Shown here in pieces: positions 31,202-39,769 of a stretch of DNA of 64,000 nt. Within the stretch, counting starts at the first letter, position 1. Each line of letters opens with the position of its first letter. The notes under the pieces were generated by a model. The model saw only the letters and a program-made list of their open reading frames with translations, did no database searches and was not told the DNA's origin. A program made the position numbers and the translations under genes. The DNA is taken from the NCBI RefSeq assembly GCF_015775975.1, contig NZ_CP064056.1:1550001-1614000 (forward strand), given 5' to 3'. Origin of the DNA: Staphylococcus lloydii. GTDB taxonomy: Bacteria > Bacillota > Bacilli > Staphylococcales > Staphylococcaceae.

Positions 31202-31292
31202 AGTGTAGTTTACATTTATACCGACGTTCAGCACGAAAATAGTTTGATTTCAACAAAATTCATATAACTTCGATACGGATGTAAACTACACT
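31202..31292. repeat. 14-bp perfect inverted repeat upstream of spoIIIE, each arm containing TGTAnnnTACA
   Basis: AGTGTAGTTTACAT (31202-31215) and ATGTAAACTACACT (31279-31292) are exact reverse complements 63 bp apart. Each arm also holds a small palindrome of its own (TGTAGTTTACA, TGTAAACTACA), as expected for a protein operator. It may be either two operator sites or the base of a long leader hairpin. It begins 34 bp upstream of the spoIIIE start. Confidence 0.7.
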
Positions 31293-31323
31293 TCTAATTT
31301 TTATAAATCGCTATGAATGACAC

Positions 31324-31376
31324 AAAGAGGTAGAAACTTTGCGCTATATGATTAAAGCTCAAGTCTCAACCTCTTT
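31324..31376 (-). terminator. Probable terminator after rnjB
   Basis: AAAGAGGT / ACCTCTTT on the minus strand (31369-31376 with 31324-31331), with further imperfect pairing inside. The T tract is short, so it may be weak and allow readthrough towards spoIIIE. Confidence 0.6.
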
Positions 31377-31391
31377 AACTATGTGTTAATA

Positions 31392-33065
31392 TTAGATTTC
31401 CGAAATAACTGGAATGATCATTGGACGACGTTTTGTACTTTCAAATAAAAGCTTACTGATTTGATCGCGCATATTTTGTTTAATTTCAGACCATTCGATT
31501 CTTTTTTCCATCAGTCCTTGTTCTACAATTTCGCGCACTTTTTCTTCAGCTTCATTTAATAATTCTTCGCTTTCACGCACATATACAAAACCACGTGATT
31601 GTATTTCTGGACCAGCAGCAATACGTCTGTTTTTTGGATCTAATGTCACTACTGCAATAAAAATGCCATCTTCTGCTAACAAATGACGATCTCTTAAGAC
31701 GATATTGCCGACATCACCAACGCCAATACCATCAATTAACACATTTCCTGAATTTACTTTTTCATTTAAAATCATTTCTTCGCCGTCATAATTAACAACG
31801 TCACCTTTTTCTACTAAAAAGATTTTCTCAGGCTGAACGCCTGCTTCGTTGGCTAATTTGGCATGCGCAATTTGCATTTTAAATTCACCATTAACAGGAA
31901 TAAAATATTCTGGCTTCATAATGTTAATCATCATTTTTAATTCTTCCATACAACCATGGCTTGATGCATGAATTTTTTTGTTATTCGGTAAAACCTCTGC
32001 GCCTGCTCTCACAAGCTCATTTAAAGTGTCACCGATTATAACTTCCATATTTGCCGATGCTGTGATAGCTAAAAATACTGAATCGCCTTCTTCAATATTC
32101 ATAATTTTGTGTTTTTGTTGTGCCATTTGGCTTAGTGCTTCGATTGGTTCGCCTTGCATACCAGTCGCAATAATAATAACTTCGTTTTTAGGGTAATTTT
32201 CAACTTCGTTTATCGGAATAAGTAAGTCTTTTGGTATATCAAAATAACCCATTTTACGCGCAATGCTAAAAGAACTTTCAAGTGATCTACCTAAAAATGA
32301 CACTTTTCTATTTAACTTGCTAGCAACATTCAATACTTGTTGAATGCGAATAAAGTTAGAGGCATAACATGAAACGATTAAACGTCCTTTGACTTTAGTA
32401 AATGCATCATACATATGTGATTCTATAACATTTTCAGGCGTATTGTAGCCGGGTTTTTCTGCCTCTGTAGAATCACTGATTAGTGCGAAAACGCCTTCTG
32501 CACCAATTTCAGTCATATGTTTTAAATCAGGTGCATAATGGCCTTGTAAACTTTGGTCGAATTTAAATTCGCCAGTATAAACGATTGAACCATATGAAGT
32601 ATGAATACACACACCTAAACTATCAGGAATACTGTGCGCTGTACTAAAGAACGTGACATTAACGCCTTTAAAACGCATAACAGATTCATTATTTACTGTA
32701 TAGTATCTAACTTTTTTATTTATATTACGTGATTTCATATTTTCTTTAACTAAAGCAATTGTTAGTTTTGAACCATACACTGGGGCATCAACTTGTTCTA
32801 ACACATAAGTTACCGCACCAATTGCATGCTCATGCCCATGTGTCAAAAAGATCCCTTTAAGTTTATGTTTGTTTTCAATAACATATTGAATATCTGGTAT
32901 AACGATGTCGACCCCTAGCATTTCATCCTCTGGGAACATTAAACCAGCATCTAACATAAACATTTCATCGTCTACTTCAACGATATACATATTTTTCGCA
33001 ATTTCTCCGACTCCACCAAGGGGGATTATGCGAATATTTTTATTTTTTTTCTTAATTAAACTCAA
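31392..33065 (-). CDS. rnjB: Ribonuclease J2
   Basis: 557-aa metallo-beta-lactamase/beta-CASP RNase that forms a complex with RNase J1 in mRNA decay and rRNA maturation. The zinc motif of active RNase J (HGHEDHIG) reads HGHEHAIG here, so the metal-binding Asp-His pair is altered, as in S. aureus J2, which is weakly active and mainly supports J1. Other family regions are retained: [57 protein letters not shown] and the C-terminal [13 protein letters not shown]. Start TTG (33063-33065) with AGGAGG 7 nt upstream. It follows pnp, another decay enzyme. Confidence 0.95.
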   Translation of the reverse strand: MSLIKKKNKNIRIIPLGGVGEIAKNMYIVEVDDEMFMLDAGLMFPEDEMLGVDIVIPDIQYVIENKHKLKGIFLTHGHEHAIGAVTYVLEQVDAPVYGSKLTIALVKENMKSRNINKKVRYYTVNNESVMRFKGVNVTFFSTAHSIPDSLGVCIHTSYGSIVYTGEFKFDQSLQGHYAPDLKHMTEIGAEGVFALISDSTEAEKPGYNTPENVIESHMYDAFTKVKGRLIVSCYASNFIRIQQVLNVASKLNRKVSFLGRSLESSFSIARKMGYFDIPKDLLIPINEVENYPKNEVIIIATGMQGEPIEALSQMAQQKHKIMNIEEGDSVFLAITASANMEVIIGDTLNELVRAGAEVLPNNKKIHASSHGCMEELKMMINIMKPEYFIPVNGEFKMQIAHAKLANEAGVQPEKIFLVEKGDVVNYDGEEMILNEKVNSGNVLIDGIGVGDVGNIVLRDRHLLAEDGIFIAVVTLDPKNRRIAAGPEIQSRGFVYVRESEELLNEAEEKVREIVEQGLMEKRIEWSEIKQNMRDQISKLLFESTKRRPMIIPVISEI

Positions 33066-33197
33066 AATTGTACCTCCTAATTTTAATCCCCGACCATATA
33101 TAATCTCATACTATATTATAAGTTATCTTAGGCTCTATGTACACTATTAAAGTAATTTCCATATCATTCTATTTTTGTATGTAATTTAACTTAATAA

Positions 33198-33273
33198 ATA
33201 AAAAGAAACTAGTTTAGTCATTTACACATTTCTTTTAAACCTATTGTGTGAAATGATTGTTTAAACTAGTTTC
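33198..33273 (-). terminator. Terminator after pnp
   Basis: GAAACTAGTTTA / TAAACTAGTTTC on the minus strand (33262-33273 with 33205-33216) with an inner CATTTcACACA/TGTGTaAATG stem, followed by TTTTTATT. Long, stable hairpin 20 bp after the pnp stop. It could also slow 3' decay of the pnp message. Confidence 0.88.
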
Positions 33274-33292
33274 ATGTATTAATAATACTTGA

Positions 33293-35392
33293 TTATTTAC
33301 TTTCTAATACTTTGTGTGATGCATTTACACGACCTTGTTTGTCGATTTCAGTTACTTTAACTTTAAGTGTATCACCAATCGCAAGCACGTCTTCTACTTT
33401 ATTGATACGTTCGTTAGCAATTTGTGAAATGTGAACTAATGCATCTTTACCAGGGAATAGTTCAACAAATGCACCGTATTTCTCAATACGTTTTACTTTC
33501 GCATCATAAGTTTGACCGACTTCCGCTTCACGCGTAATGTCTTCAATAATTGATTTAGCTTTGTTAATTGCCTCTTGGTCTACCGCACCGATAAATATCG
33601 TACCATCTTGTTCGATATCTAATTTCACGCCAGTTTCATCGATGATTTCATTGATTTTTTTACCACCAGGTCCAATAACGTCTCTAATCTTGTCTGGTTT
33701 AATGTTCATCGTTACGACTTTTGGCGCATAAGCACTAAGGTCATTTCTAGGAACGTCAATAGTTTCAAGCATATGATTTAAGATAGCCATTCTACCTTCG
33801 CGTGCTTGTTCTAATGCTTCTTGGATAATTTCTTTAGTTAGTCCATCAATTTTGATGTCCATTTGAATCGCTGTGATACCTTCTGAAGTACCGGCAACTT
33901 TAAAGTCCATGTCTCCTAAAGCATCTTCCATACCTTGAATATCTGTTAAAATTGTATAACTATCATCTCTAGTTACTAGTCCCATAGCAATACCTGCTAC
34001 TGGTGCTTTAATAGGAACACCTGCATCCATCAATGCGAGCGTTGAACCACAGATTGATGCTTGTGAAGAAGAACCATTTGATTCAAGCACTTCACTTACG
34101 ATTCTAACTGTATAAGGGAAATCTTTAATATCAGGAATAATTTGTTGTAATGCGCGTTCACCTAACGCACCGTGTCCAATTTCTCTTCGACCCGGAGAAC
34201 GTACCGGTCCAGTTTCACCGACAGAGAAGTTAGGGAAATTGTAATGATGCATAAAGCGTTTTTCTTCCTCAGCGCCTAAACCATCAATAATTTGATATTC
34301 ACTTAGTGAACCTAACGTCACTACAGATAACGCTTGTGTTTGACCACGTGTGAATAAACCTGAACCATGTGTTCTAGGTAATAAGCCAACTTCAGATTCT
34401 AACGGTCTAATTTCATCAGTTTTACGGCCATCAGGTCTAATTTTTTCTTCAGCGATTAATCTTCTTACTTCAGCTTTAACTAAGTCATTTAAAATACCTT
34501 TAACTTCTTTAATTAAAGCTTCATTATCTGGATCTTCTTCATCGACAAATTGTTCAATCACTGCATCTTTTAGGGCATCTAAATTGTCGTCACGTTGCTG
34601 TTTATCAAAAGTTAAAACAGCTTTTTTCAATCCTTGTTCTTCAGTTAAACGCGTAACTTTGTCTACTAATTGTTCATCTTGTTCTACAGGTGTAAATGCT
34701 TGTTTTTCAGGTGTTAAATGATCAATTATCTGTTGTTGGAAGTCAACTAAACGTTGAATTTCTTCGTGTCCGAAAAAGATTGCTTCTAGCATTTCTTGTT
34801 CAGTAATTTCACTAGCACCAGCTTCTACCATGTTTACAGCATCACGATGACCAGCAACTTCTAAATCTAATCTAGAAACTTCACGCTGCTCTACTGTTGG
34901 ATTTATTACAAATTGTCCGTCTACAAGACCAACGTTAACACCCGCAATTGGTCCTTGGAATGGAATGTCAGAAACACTTAATGCTACTGATGAACCTATC
35001 ATTGCTGCCATTTCAGGTGAACAATCAGGATCTGCACTAAGTACCGTATTCATAATTTGAACATCATGTTTGTAACCTTTTGGGAATAATGGACGGATTG
35101 GTCTATCGATTAGTCGCGCTGTTAACGTAGCATCATCGCTAGGACGACCTTCACGTTTTTTAAAACCTCCAGGGATTTTACCTGCTGCGTACATTTTTTC
35201 TTCAAAGTTAACCATTAATGGGAAGAAATCCACGTCACGTGGTTCTTTTGAAGCAACAGCAGTAGAAAGTACTACCGTGTCTCCATAACGTACAAGCGCA
35301 GCACCATTAGCTTGCTTAGCTAACTGTCCCGTCTCGATGGTTAATGAACGGTTTGCCCATTCAGTTTTAAAAACTTTTTTCTCTTGAGACAT
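33293..35392 (-). CDS. pnp: Polyribonucleotide nucleotidyltransferase
   Basis: Phosphate-dependent 3'-5' exoribonuclease and major mRNA decay enzyme. 699 aa: two RNase PH domains (first from [31 protein letters not shown]; second with [22 protein letters not shown] and [13 protein letters not shown]-type catalytic loop, here [21 protein letters not shown]), then a KH domain ([20 protein letters not shown]) and S1 domain ([30 protein letters not shown]). ATG with GGAG upstream. It lies between rpsO and rnjB. The 314-bp space before it holds the rpsO terminator and a set of hairpins. Confidence 0.98.
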   Translation of the reverse strand: MSQEKKVFKTEWANRSLTIETGQLAKQANGAALVRYGDTVVLSTAVASKEPRDVDFFPLMVNFEEKMYAAGKIPGGFKKREGRPSDDATLTARLIDRPIRPLFPKGYKHDVQIMNTVLSADPDCSPEMAAMIGSSVALSVSDIPFQGPIAGVNVGLVDGQFVINPTVEQREVSRLDLEVAGHRDAVNMVEAGASEITEQEMLEAIFFGHEEIQRLVDFQQQIIDHLTPEKQAFTPVEQDEQLVDKVTRLTEEQGLKKAVLTFDKQQRDDNLDALKDAVIEQFVDEEDPDNEALIKEVKGILNDLVKAEVRRLIAEEKIRPDGRKTDEIRPLESEVGLLPRTHGSGLFTRGQTQALSVVTLGSLSEYQIIDGLGAEEEKRFMHHYNFPNFSVGETGPVRSPGRREIGHGALGERALQQIIPDIKDFPYTVRIVSEVLESNGSSSQASICGSTLALMDAGVPIKAPVAGIAMGLVTRDDSYTILTDIQGMEDALGDMDFKVAGTSEGITAIQMDIKIDGLTKEIIQEALEQAREGRMAILNHMLETIDVPRNDLSAYAPKVVTMNIKPDKIRDVIGPGGKKINEIIDETGVKLDIEQDGTIFIGAVDQEAINKAKSIIEDITREAEVGQTYDAKVKRIEKYGAFVELFPGKDALVHISQIANERINKVEDVLAIGDTLKVKVTEIDKQGRVNASHKVLESK

Positions 35393-35533
35393 TATAAATC
35401 TCCTCTCCTATATCTAATAATCCTATCATATCATTTATTTAAGTAATTTTATATTAGTATATTTTAGTATTTTCAACCTATTTATTGTTGAACAACTGCT
35501 ACAATATATTTTAATTTTTGAGTTATAAAAAAA

Positions 35534-35625
35534 GAGTAGGATAGAAATCCAATTTATAATAGATTTCATTGTCCCACACCATGGTAAAGATGACTAATAT
35601 TAATAGTGAGATACGTTGTATTCAC
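35534..35625. repeat. Probable staphylococcal intergenic hairpin repeat
   Basis: GTAGGATAGAAATC (35536-35549) and GATTTCATTGTCCCAC (35562-35577) form an imperfect hairpin of the pattern (G)GGACAGAAATC ... GATTT...TGTCCCA(C) that recurs in staphylococcal intergenic regions as I remember it. A second hairpin GTGA(g)ATAC/GTATTCAC follows at about 35607-35625. No coding potential. Together with the next terminator these fill the pnp-rpsO gap; 35393-35520 shows nothing. Confidence 0.5.
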
Positions 35626-35656
35626 GCAACATAGACAAAAATTACCGATAAAATAT

Positions 35657-35690
35657 TTCAGGCCGAGACAAAATTGTGTCCCGGCCTGAA
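35657..35690 (-). terminator. Strong GC-rich hairpin after rpsO
   Basis: TTCAGGCCGGGACA / TGTCTCGGCCTGAA on the minus strand (35677-35690 with 35657-35670), 14 bp with one G-T pair, 6-nt loop. Much richer in GC than the surroundings. Only a weak T tract (ATATTTTAT) follows, so it may work more as an mRNA 3'-end stabiliser than as a textbook terminator. Confidence 0.75.
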
Positions 35691-35706
35691 TATAAACGTC
35701 TGAAGA

Positions 35707-35976
35707 TTAACGACGGATACCTAATGATTTAATTAATTCACGGTAACGTTGAATATCTTTACCACGTAAATAGTTAAGTAAGTGTCTACGACGACCTACC
35801 ATTTTTAATAAACCACGACGTGAATGGTGGTCTTTTTTGTGTGTACGTAAGTGCGTGTTTAATGCAGTGATTTCTGCAGTTAATACAGCGATTTGTACTT
35901 CTGGTGAACCAGTGTCTGCTTCATGCGTACGATATTCTTTAATAAGTTCGTTTTTACGTTCTTGTGAAATTGCCAT
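35707..35976 (-). CDS. rpsO: 30S ribosomal protein S15
   Basis: 89-aa primary 16S rRNA-binding protein of the platform; also binds its own mRNA in several bacteria. Seen: [33 protein letters not shown], then [30 protein letters not shown], and the SLGIRR end. The start at 35976 (MAISQ) is chosen because AGGAGG lies 9 nt upstream; a TTG two codons earlier would be only 3 nt from that site. A structured leader lies upstream. Confidence 0.98.
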   Translation of the reverse strand: MAISQERKNELIKEYRTHEADTGSPEVQIAVLTAEITALNTHLRTHKKDHHSRRGLLKMVGRRRHLLNYLRGKDIQRYRELIKSLGIRR

Positions 35977-36008
35977 AATCAATTTCCTCCTATTTAATTA
36001 AATTATGT

Positions 36009-36055
36009 CCTTTATCCGAGCAAAGCGTCGGAGACTCAACTTGCCAAGGTAAAGG
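36009..36055 (-). promoter_or_regulatory. Candidate S15 autoregulatory leader in rpsO mRNA
   Basis: On the minus strand CCTTTA (36050-36055) pairs with TAAAGG (36009-36014), enclosing a TCCGA/TCGGA hairpin (28-32 and 15-19 of the 36000 block) and a 17-nt single-stranded or second-arm segment. A junction just upstream of the rpsO ribosome-binding site matches the kind of fold S15 recognises. The pairing is seen; the function is inferred from known S15 autoregulation in Firmicutes. Confidence 0.55.
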
Positions 36056-36084
36056 TGTTTAAATGTAAATTTTATACATTCGAC

Positions 36085-37056
36085 TTAAATATTATATGAT
36101 ACATCATCACCAAAATCAACCGATAATAAATATTTGGCTTGTTCTTTATCTTTATGCATTTGTTCGACTAAAGGATCAATGCCATCAAATTTGACTTCTG
36201 GGCGCAAAAAATGATGCCAATAAACAACTACTCGCTCGCCATAAATATCTTCTTTAAAATCAAATAAATTCACTTCAATTACGACTTGTGCTTGTGAAGG
36301 ATCATGGAATGTAGGTTTAACGCCCACGTTAGCAACGCCTCTATAAATTTTATCTTCAGCACCTATTTTCATGCTAACTGCATAAACACCTTTTTTCGGT
36401 AGTACATAATCGCCGCTTGGTTGAACATTTGCAGTTGGAAAACCTATTGTTCTGCCCCTTTTTTCTCCTTGAACGACTGTACCCTTAATTTGGTAGCGAT
36501 AGCCTAATTCTTTATTGGCTTTAGTTAAATCGCCTTCTTTTAAAGCACGTCTAATTTCTGTCGTAGAAATTTTTTCTGATTCAATTTCTAATTTACTAAC
36601 TATAGTCGTTTCACATTCATCTAATTCACTTAAAGTCATCATATTACCTTTACCATATTTACCAAAAGTAAAGTCAAAGCCAGCTATTATTTTCACTACA
36701 TTATTTTTCAATATATAGTCGTTCACAAAATCTTCTGCACTAACATCGGCAAATTTCGAAGAAAAATTGATTACGATGCAGTAATCAATGCCATATTGTT
36801 CGATAATATCCAATTTATCTTCGATAGGTGTTAAGTAGTCTGTTCTTTTACGTTCAGGGTTTAAGACAACTGAAGGATGTGGATCAAATGTCATAACCGC
36901 TTTTTTTAAATTACTTTCTTCAGCTTTTTGAATTAAAGTATCAAACACTTTGGAATGGCCTTTATGCATACCGTCAAAAAAGCCGAAAGCCATAGCTACA
37001 GGCTCTTTAATGAATTGATCTTCTTGAATTGGGTGTGTAACTTCTATAACTTTCAT
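36085..37056 (-). CDS. ribF: Bifunctional riboflavin kinase/FMN adenylyltransferase
   Basis: Makes FMN and then FAD from riboflavin. 323 aa: N-terminal nucleotidyltransferase domain with GFFDGMHKGHSKV (the HxGH-like motif), FDPHPSVVLNP and AGFDFTFGKYGKGN; C-terminal flavokinase domain with RGRTIGFPTANV and the ANVGVKPTFHDPSQ and EVNLFDFKEDIYGE signatures. ATG with AAAGGAG 9 nt upstream. It lies 12 bp after truB, the order found throughout Firmicutes, and is the last gene before rpsO. Confidence 0.96.
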   Translation of the reverse strand: MKVIEVTHPIQEDQFIKEPVAMAFGFFDGMHKGHSKVFDTLIQKAEESNLKKAVMTFDPHPSVVLNPERKRTDYLTPIEDKLDIIEQYGIDYCIVINFSSKFADVSAEDFVNDYILKNNVVKIIAGFDFTFGKYGKGNMMTLSELDECETTIVSKLEIESEKISTTEIRRALKEGDLTKANKELGYRYQIKGTVVQGEKRGRTIGFPTANVQPSGDYVLPKKGVYAVSMKIGAEDKIYRGVANVGVKPTFHDPSQAQVVIEVNLFDFKEDIYGERVVVYWHHFLRPEVKFDGIDPLVEQMHKDKEQAKYLLSVDFGDDVSYNI

Positions 37057-37068
37057 ACAAATACTCCT

Positions 37069-37986
37069 TTAGTTAAAAACCCTCTTAGGCTTAATTTCAT
37101 CAGTTTTAGTTGGATGAGGTTCATATATCGCTAATGCTTTCTCCGTGCGTGCTTCTAGCATTACTATTTTACCAGAAATTGGTTCATCAAAATCGTTAAT
37201 AAAGAACTTTTGTCCATTTAATACTTTTTGTTTCATGTCGTCATCTTCAATTTTGATAGATGGCAAACCTTTCAAACCATATTCTATAGCAAATAATTTT
37301 TCCTGTAACGCTTCTTGCTCATGTAACTGTGATATCTCTTCTAAAGATAAGCTGTCATTTATATCAAATCCACCACTACTCGTACGCGTTAATTTAGACA
37401 TATGTGCTGGCAAATCTAATGCTTTACCAATATCTGTCGCTAACGTTCTTATGTAAGTACCTTTGCCACATTTAACAATTATACCAAATTGACAATGTCC
37501 ATTTTCATAAACCAAATCACCTGTTCTCTCAATTTGGTAAATATTAACTTGCCTTACAGGACGTTCAACAGTTTCATTATTTCTTGCATATTCATATAGC
37601 TTTTTACCATTTACTTTAACCGAAGAATACATCGGTGGTATTTGTGTGATAGTCCCTCGGAAAGTTGCTATTACTTTATCTATTTCAGAAATATTTAGAG
37701 CATTATTATCTAACTGCCTTGTCTCTAATACCTCACCAGTTTGATCTTCAGTCGTCGTACTTGACCCTAAAGTAACTGTAGCGTGGTAAGTTTTACCCAT
37801 ATCCATAATGTAATCACTAACTTTAGTAGCTGGTCCAATACAAATAGGTAATACGCCATCGACTTCTGGATCTAATGTACCGGTGTGCCCTATTTTTTTA
37901 GTGCCTAAAATTTTTCTTAATTTAAACACGACGTCGTGACTCGTCATGCCTCTATTTTTATATACTGGTAAGATGCCATTGTACAT
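37069..37986 (-). CDS. truB: tRNA pseudouridine(55) synthase
   Basis: Modifies U55 in the T-loop of elongator tRNAs. 305 aa; catalytic aspartate Asp39 in [25 protein letters not shown]; further family motifs [28 protein letters not shown] and [19 protein letters not shown]. The C-terminal PUA-like region follows. ATG with AAAGGATG 8 nt upstream. A hairpin terminator separates it from rbfA (38022-38065), so readthrough or a weak promoter must supply truB-ribF. Confidence 0.96.
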   Translation of the reverse strand: MYNGILPVYKNRGMTSHDVVFKLRKILGTKKIGHTGTLDPEVDGVLPICIGPATKVSDYIMDMGKTYHATVTLGSSTTTEDQTGEVLETRQLDNNALNISEIDKVIATFRGTITQIPPMYSSVKVNGKKLYEYARNNETVERPVRQVNIYQIERTGDLVYENGHCQFGIIVKCGKGTYIRTLATDIGKALDLPAHMSKLTRTSSGGFDINDSLSLEEISQLHEQEALQEKLFAIEYGLKGLPSIKIEDDDMKQKVLNGQKFFINDFDEPISGKIVMLEARTEKALAIYEPHPTKTDEIKPKRVFN

Positions 37987-38021
37987 ATTAAAAACATCCT
38001 TTTCTCATATTGTCTAAGCGA

Positions 38022-38065
38022 TAAAAAGCTGGAACTTAAACCATCAATGATTTACGCCCCAGCTT
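38022..38065 (-). terminator. Hairpin terminator after rbfA
   Basis: AAGCTGG / CCAGCTT on the minus strand (38059-38065 with 38026-38032) with an inner TAAATCA/TGGTTTA stem, followed by a short T run. It starts 5 bp past the rbfA stop. Confidence 0.75.
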
Positions 38066-38069
38066 CTCT

Positions 38070-38414
38070 TTAATCCTTTTTATGCAAGTCTTGAATCATA
38101 CGTTCAATTTTATTACCATAATCGATTGATTCATCATACTCAAAGTTTAATTCAGGTACGATACGTAATCTCATACGTGAAGCTAATTCTGTTTTAATAA
38201 AACCTTTAGCTTTTTCTAATCCTTTAAACGTATCATCAATTTGTTTTTGTTCACCTAAAACTGTTAAATAAACTTTTGCAATCGAAAGATCGTTTGTAAG
38301 TTCTACATCTGTTATTGTTAAAAATCCAATTCTCGGATCTTTTACTTTATTATTTACAATATCCATGATTTCTTGTTTCATTTGTTCGCCTACACGTTCT
38401 GCTCTCATGTTCAT
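38070..38414 (-). CDS. rbfA: Ribosome-binding factor A
   Basis: Small KH-fold factor for 30S maturation and cold adaptation. Sequence [54 protein letters not shown] and [16 protein letters not shown] are typical. Three ATG codons lie in frame (38417, 38414 and 38408); 38414 is chosen because GAGG is 8 nt upstream, 38417 is nearly as good. In most Firmicutes rbfA follows infB in one operon. Here about 2.5 kb and two other genes separate them, and rbfA has its own promoter at 38457-38486. Confidence 0.93.
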   Translation of the reverse strand: MNMRAERVGEQMKQEIMDIVNNKVKDPRIGFLTITDVELTNDLSIAKVYLTVLGEQKQIDDTFKGLEKAKGFIKTELASRMRLRIVPELNFEYDESIDYGNKIERMIQDLHKKD

Positions 38415-38456
38415 CATTTTCACCTCACGATTGTTTATGAGCTAACTTACTTACAA

Positions 38457-38486
38457 ATTATATGATAGTTCGTTTATTATCGTCAA
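38457..38486 (-). promoter_or_regulatory. Strong sigma-A promoter of rbfA
   Basis: Minus strand: -35 TTGACG (38481-38486, 5 of 6), 18-bp spacer, -10 TATAAT (38457-38462, perfect). Start of transcription near 38450, about 36 nt before the rbfA start. It replaces the promoter lost through separation from infB. Confidence 0.82.
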
Positions 38487-38575
38487 ACCTTTCATCGCAA
38501 TCTTTATTAATTTTAAAAGACATGTTACACGCTATTTATTGAAATTTTTTTAAATAACTTTTCCAAATTATCTTT

Positions 38576-38687
38576 ACAGTTACGCACTAATAAAATGCCT
38601 AACTGTTAAAAATTGTAATAATGTAACAAATATAATTAGTTGTTTCATATAAATTATGCCTAACTGTATATTTTATCTCCTAGCTGT
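38576..38687. repeat. Cluster of CCTAACTGT boxes, candidate operators
   Basis: ATGCCTAACTGT occurs exactly at 38595-38606 and 38656-38667 (61 bp apart), and CCTAGCTGT (one mismatch) at 38679-38687, 20 bp further. ACAGTTA at 38576-38582 is the reverse complement of the TAACTGT part of the first box, 17 bp away. Spacings are near whole helical turns. They lie between the rbfA promoter and the WYL regulator gene. The rest of 38418-38839 is very AT-rich. Confidence 0.65.
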
Positions 38688-38839
38688 TTGTCTTTTGAAC
38701 TATCACAATTCGTATTCCGCTAAATTCTTTTAAATTTTAAATTAATTATATTTTATTAATACTACAAACAATTTAAATGTGGTAATATAAATAATTAGAG
38801 TGTTCAAAATTGATTTACACTATAACTAGGAGGTATTGT

Positions 38840-39706
38840 TTGAATAAACCCGAAAGGCTTTTGTACATATATACACGTTTACTAAATGGTAAACATTTAA
38901 ACAAGTCTACTTTAGCACAAGCGTTAAACATCAACTTACGTTCTGTTCAAAGAGATTTTAGTGATATTAATAATTTCTTATATGAAGACGAGGAATGGCG
39001 AGGACTTAATGCTAAAATAGTTTATGACAATATATTAGAAACGCATAGTCTCCAAACATTTCCATTAAAAATCAGACAACAAATGCTAATTACCTTACTC
39101 TATCAAATTAAAGGTACGTTGCCTGTTGTACATGAAGATATTTATAAATTTATAGAACAATATTCGTTCTCCAGTACGAATCATAAAGTATTGGTACATA
39201 ATTTATTAAAGAAATTCCATATCAAAGAAAGAGACTATAATTACTCTTCTTTTATACAAGTCGCACGTTGTATAGATGCCAAATACAATATGACTATTAC
39301 TACACGAGCAGGTGCACATCTTTACGTTAGCCCAATTAATATTCATGTCATTGATGATGAGTTTTGGATGACTTACATTAAAGATGATTTAATAGATGCC
39401 ATTAAATTTGAAGATATAGCGCACCTTAATGAAACATCTATCAATTACACATTCGCAGATATGACGATTAAAAATATGATTACATTATCAATCAGTGTTA
39501 GTTTTTGGCAATATGTTTCAACAGAATATAATATTATTTCTTCTTATGATAAAGACGATAAAATCATTGCCCAAATATTGATGTCTAAAGTAGAATGTTT
39601 TGCGCTAATAAAAAAATATTATAAACATATTAAAATCATAGCACCTGAGGCCTATAGAGATGAACTCATTAATCATTTGAAGACCATAATTAATCAATAT
39701 TTATAA
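38840..39706 (+). CDS. HTH-WYL-WCX transcriptional regulator (DeoR/PafBC type)
   Basis: 288 aa on the plus strand. The N-terminal winged HTH (NKPERLLYIYTRLLNGKHLNKSTLAQALNINLRSVQRDFSDINNFL, residues 2-47) has the SVQRDFSDI recognition-helix pattern of this class. The middle resembles a WYL domain (AGAHLYVSPINIHVIDDEFWMTYI ... DAIKFEDIAHL), with WMT in place of Trp-Tyr-Leu. The C-terminus resembles WCX. Such regulators sense nucleic acids or nucleotides and in known cases control DNA-damage or anti-phage genes. The start is TTG at 38840 with AGGAGG 6 nt upstream; an ATG 10 codons earlier lacks a site. It is convergent with the gene at 39770 and divergent from rbfA. Confidence 0.82.
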   Translation: MNKPERLLYIYTRLLNGKHLNKSTLAQALNINLRSVQRDFSDINNFLYEDEEWRGLNAKIVYDNILETHSLQTFPLKIRQQMLITLLYQIKGTLPVVHEDIYKFIEQYSFSSTNHKVLVHNLLKKFHIKERDYNYSSFIQVARCIDAKYNMTITTRAGAHLYVSPINIHVIDDEFWMTYIKDDLIDAIKFEDIAHLNETSINYTFADMTIKNMITLSISVSFWQYVSTEYNIISSYDKDDKIIAQILMSKVECFALIKKYYKHIKIIAPEAYRDELINHLKTIINQYL

Positions 39707-39710
39707 TAAT

Positions 39711-39748
39711 AAGAGGCCGAACTGATTGTCGTTTCAGCTCCACCTCTT
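39711..39748. terminator. Bidirectional hairpin between the two accessory genes
   Basis: AAGAGG (39711-39716) / CCTCTT (39743-39748) with an inner GA(a)CTGA/TCAG(c)TC stem. It lies in the 63-bp gap between two convergent stop codons, with a T run on the plus strand only (TTTTAT). Confidence 0.75.
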
Positions 39749-39769
39749 TTATAATTGCATTTTTCATAG

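Noticed and set aside
31085-31267. Plus-strand 60-codon frame opposite the spoIIIE start
   Set aside because: Shadow of the Lys/Thr-rich SpoIIIE N-terminus; no ribosome-binding site.
38424-38839. Attachment site or inverted ends of a mobile element around the accessory module
   Set aside because: No target duplication, tRNA end, integrase or transposase was found; the repeats present look like operators, not element ends.
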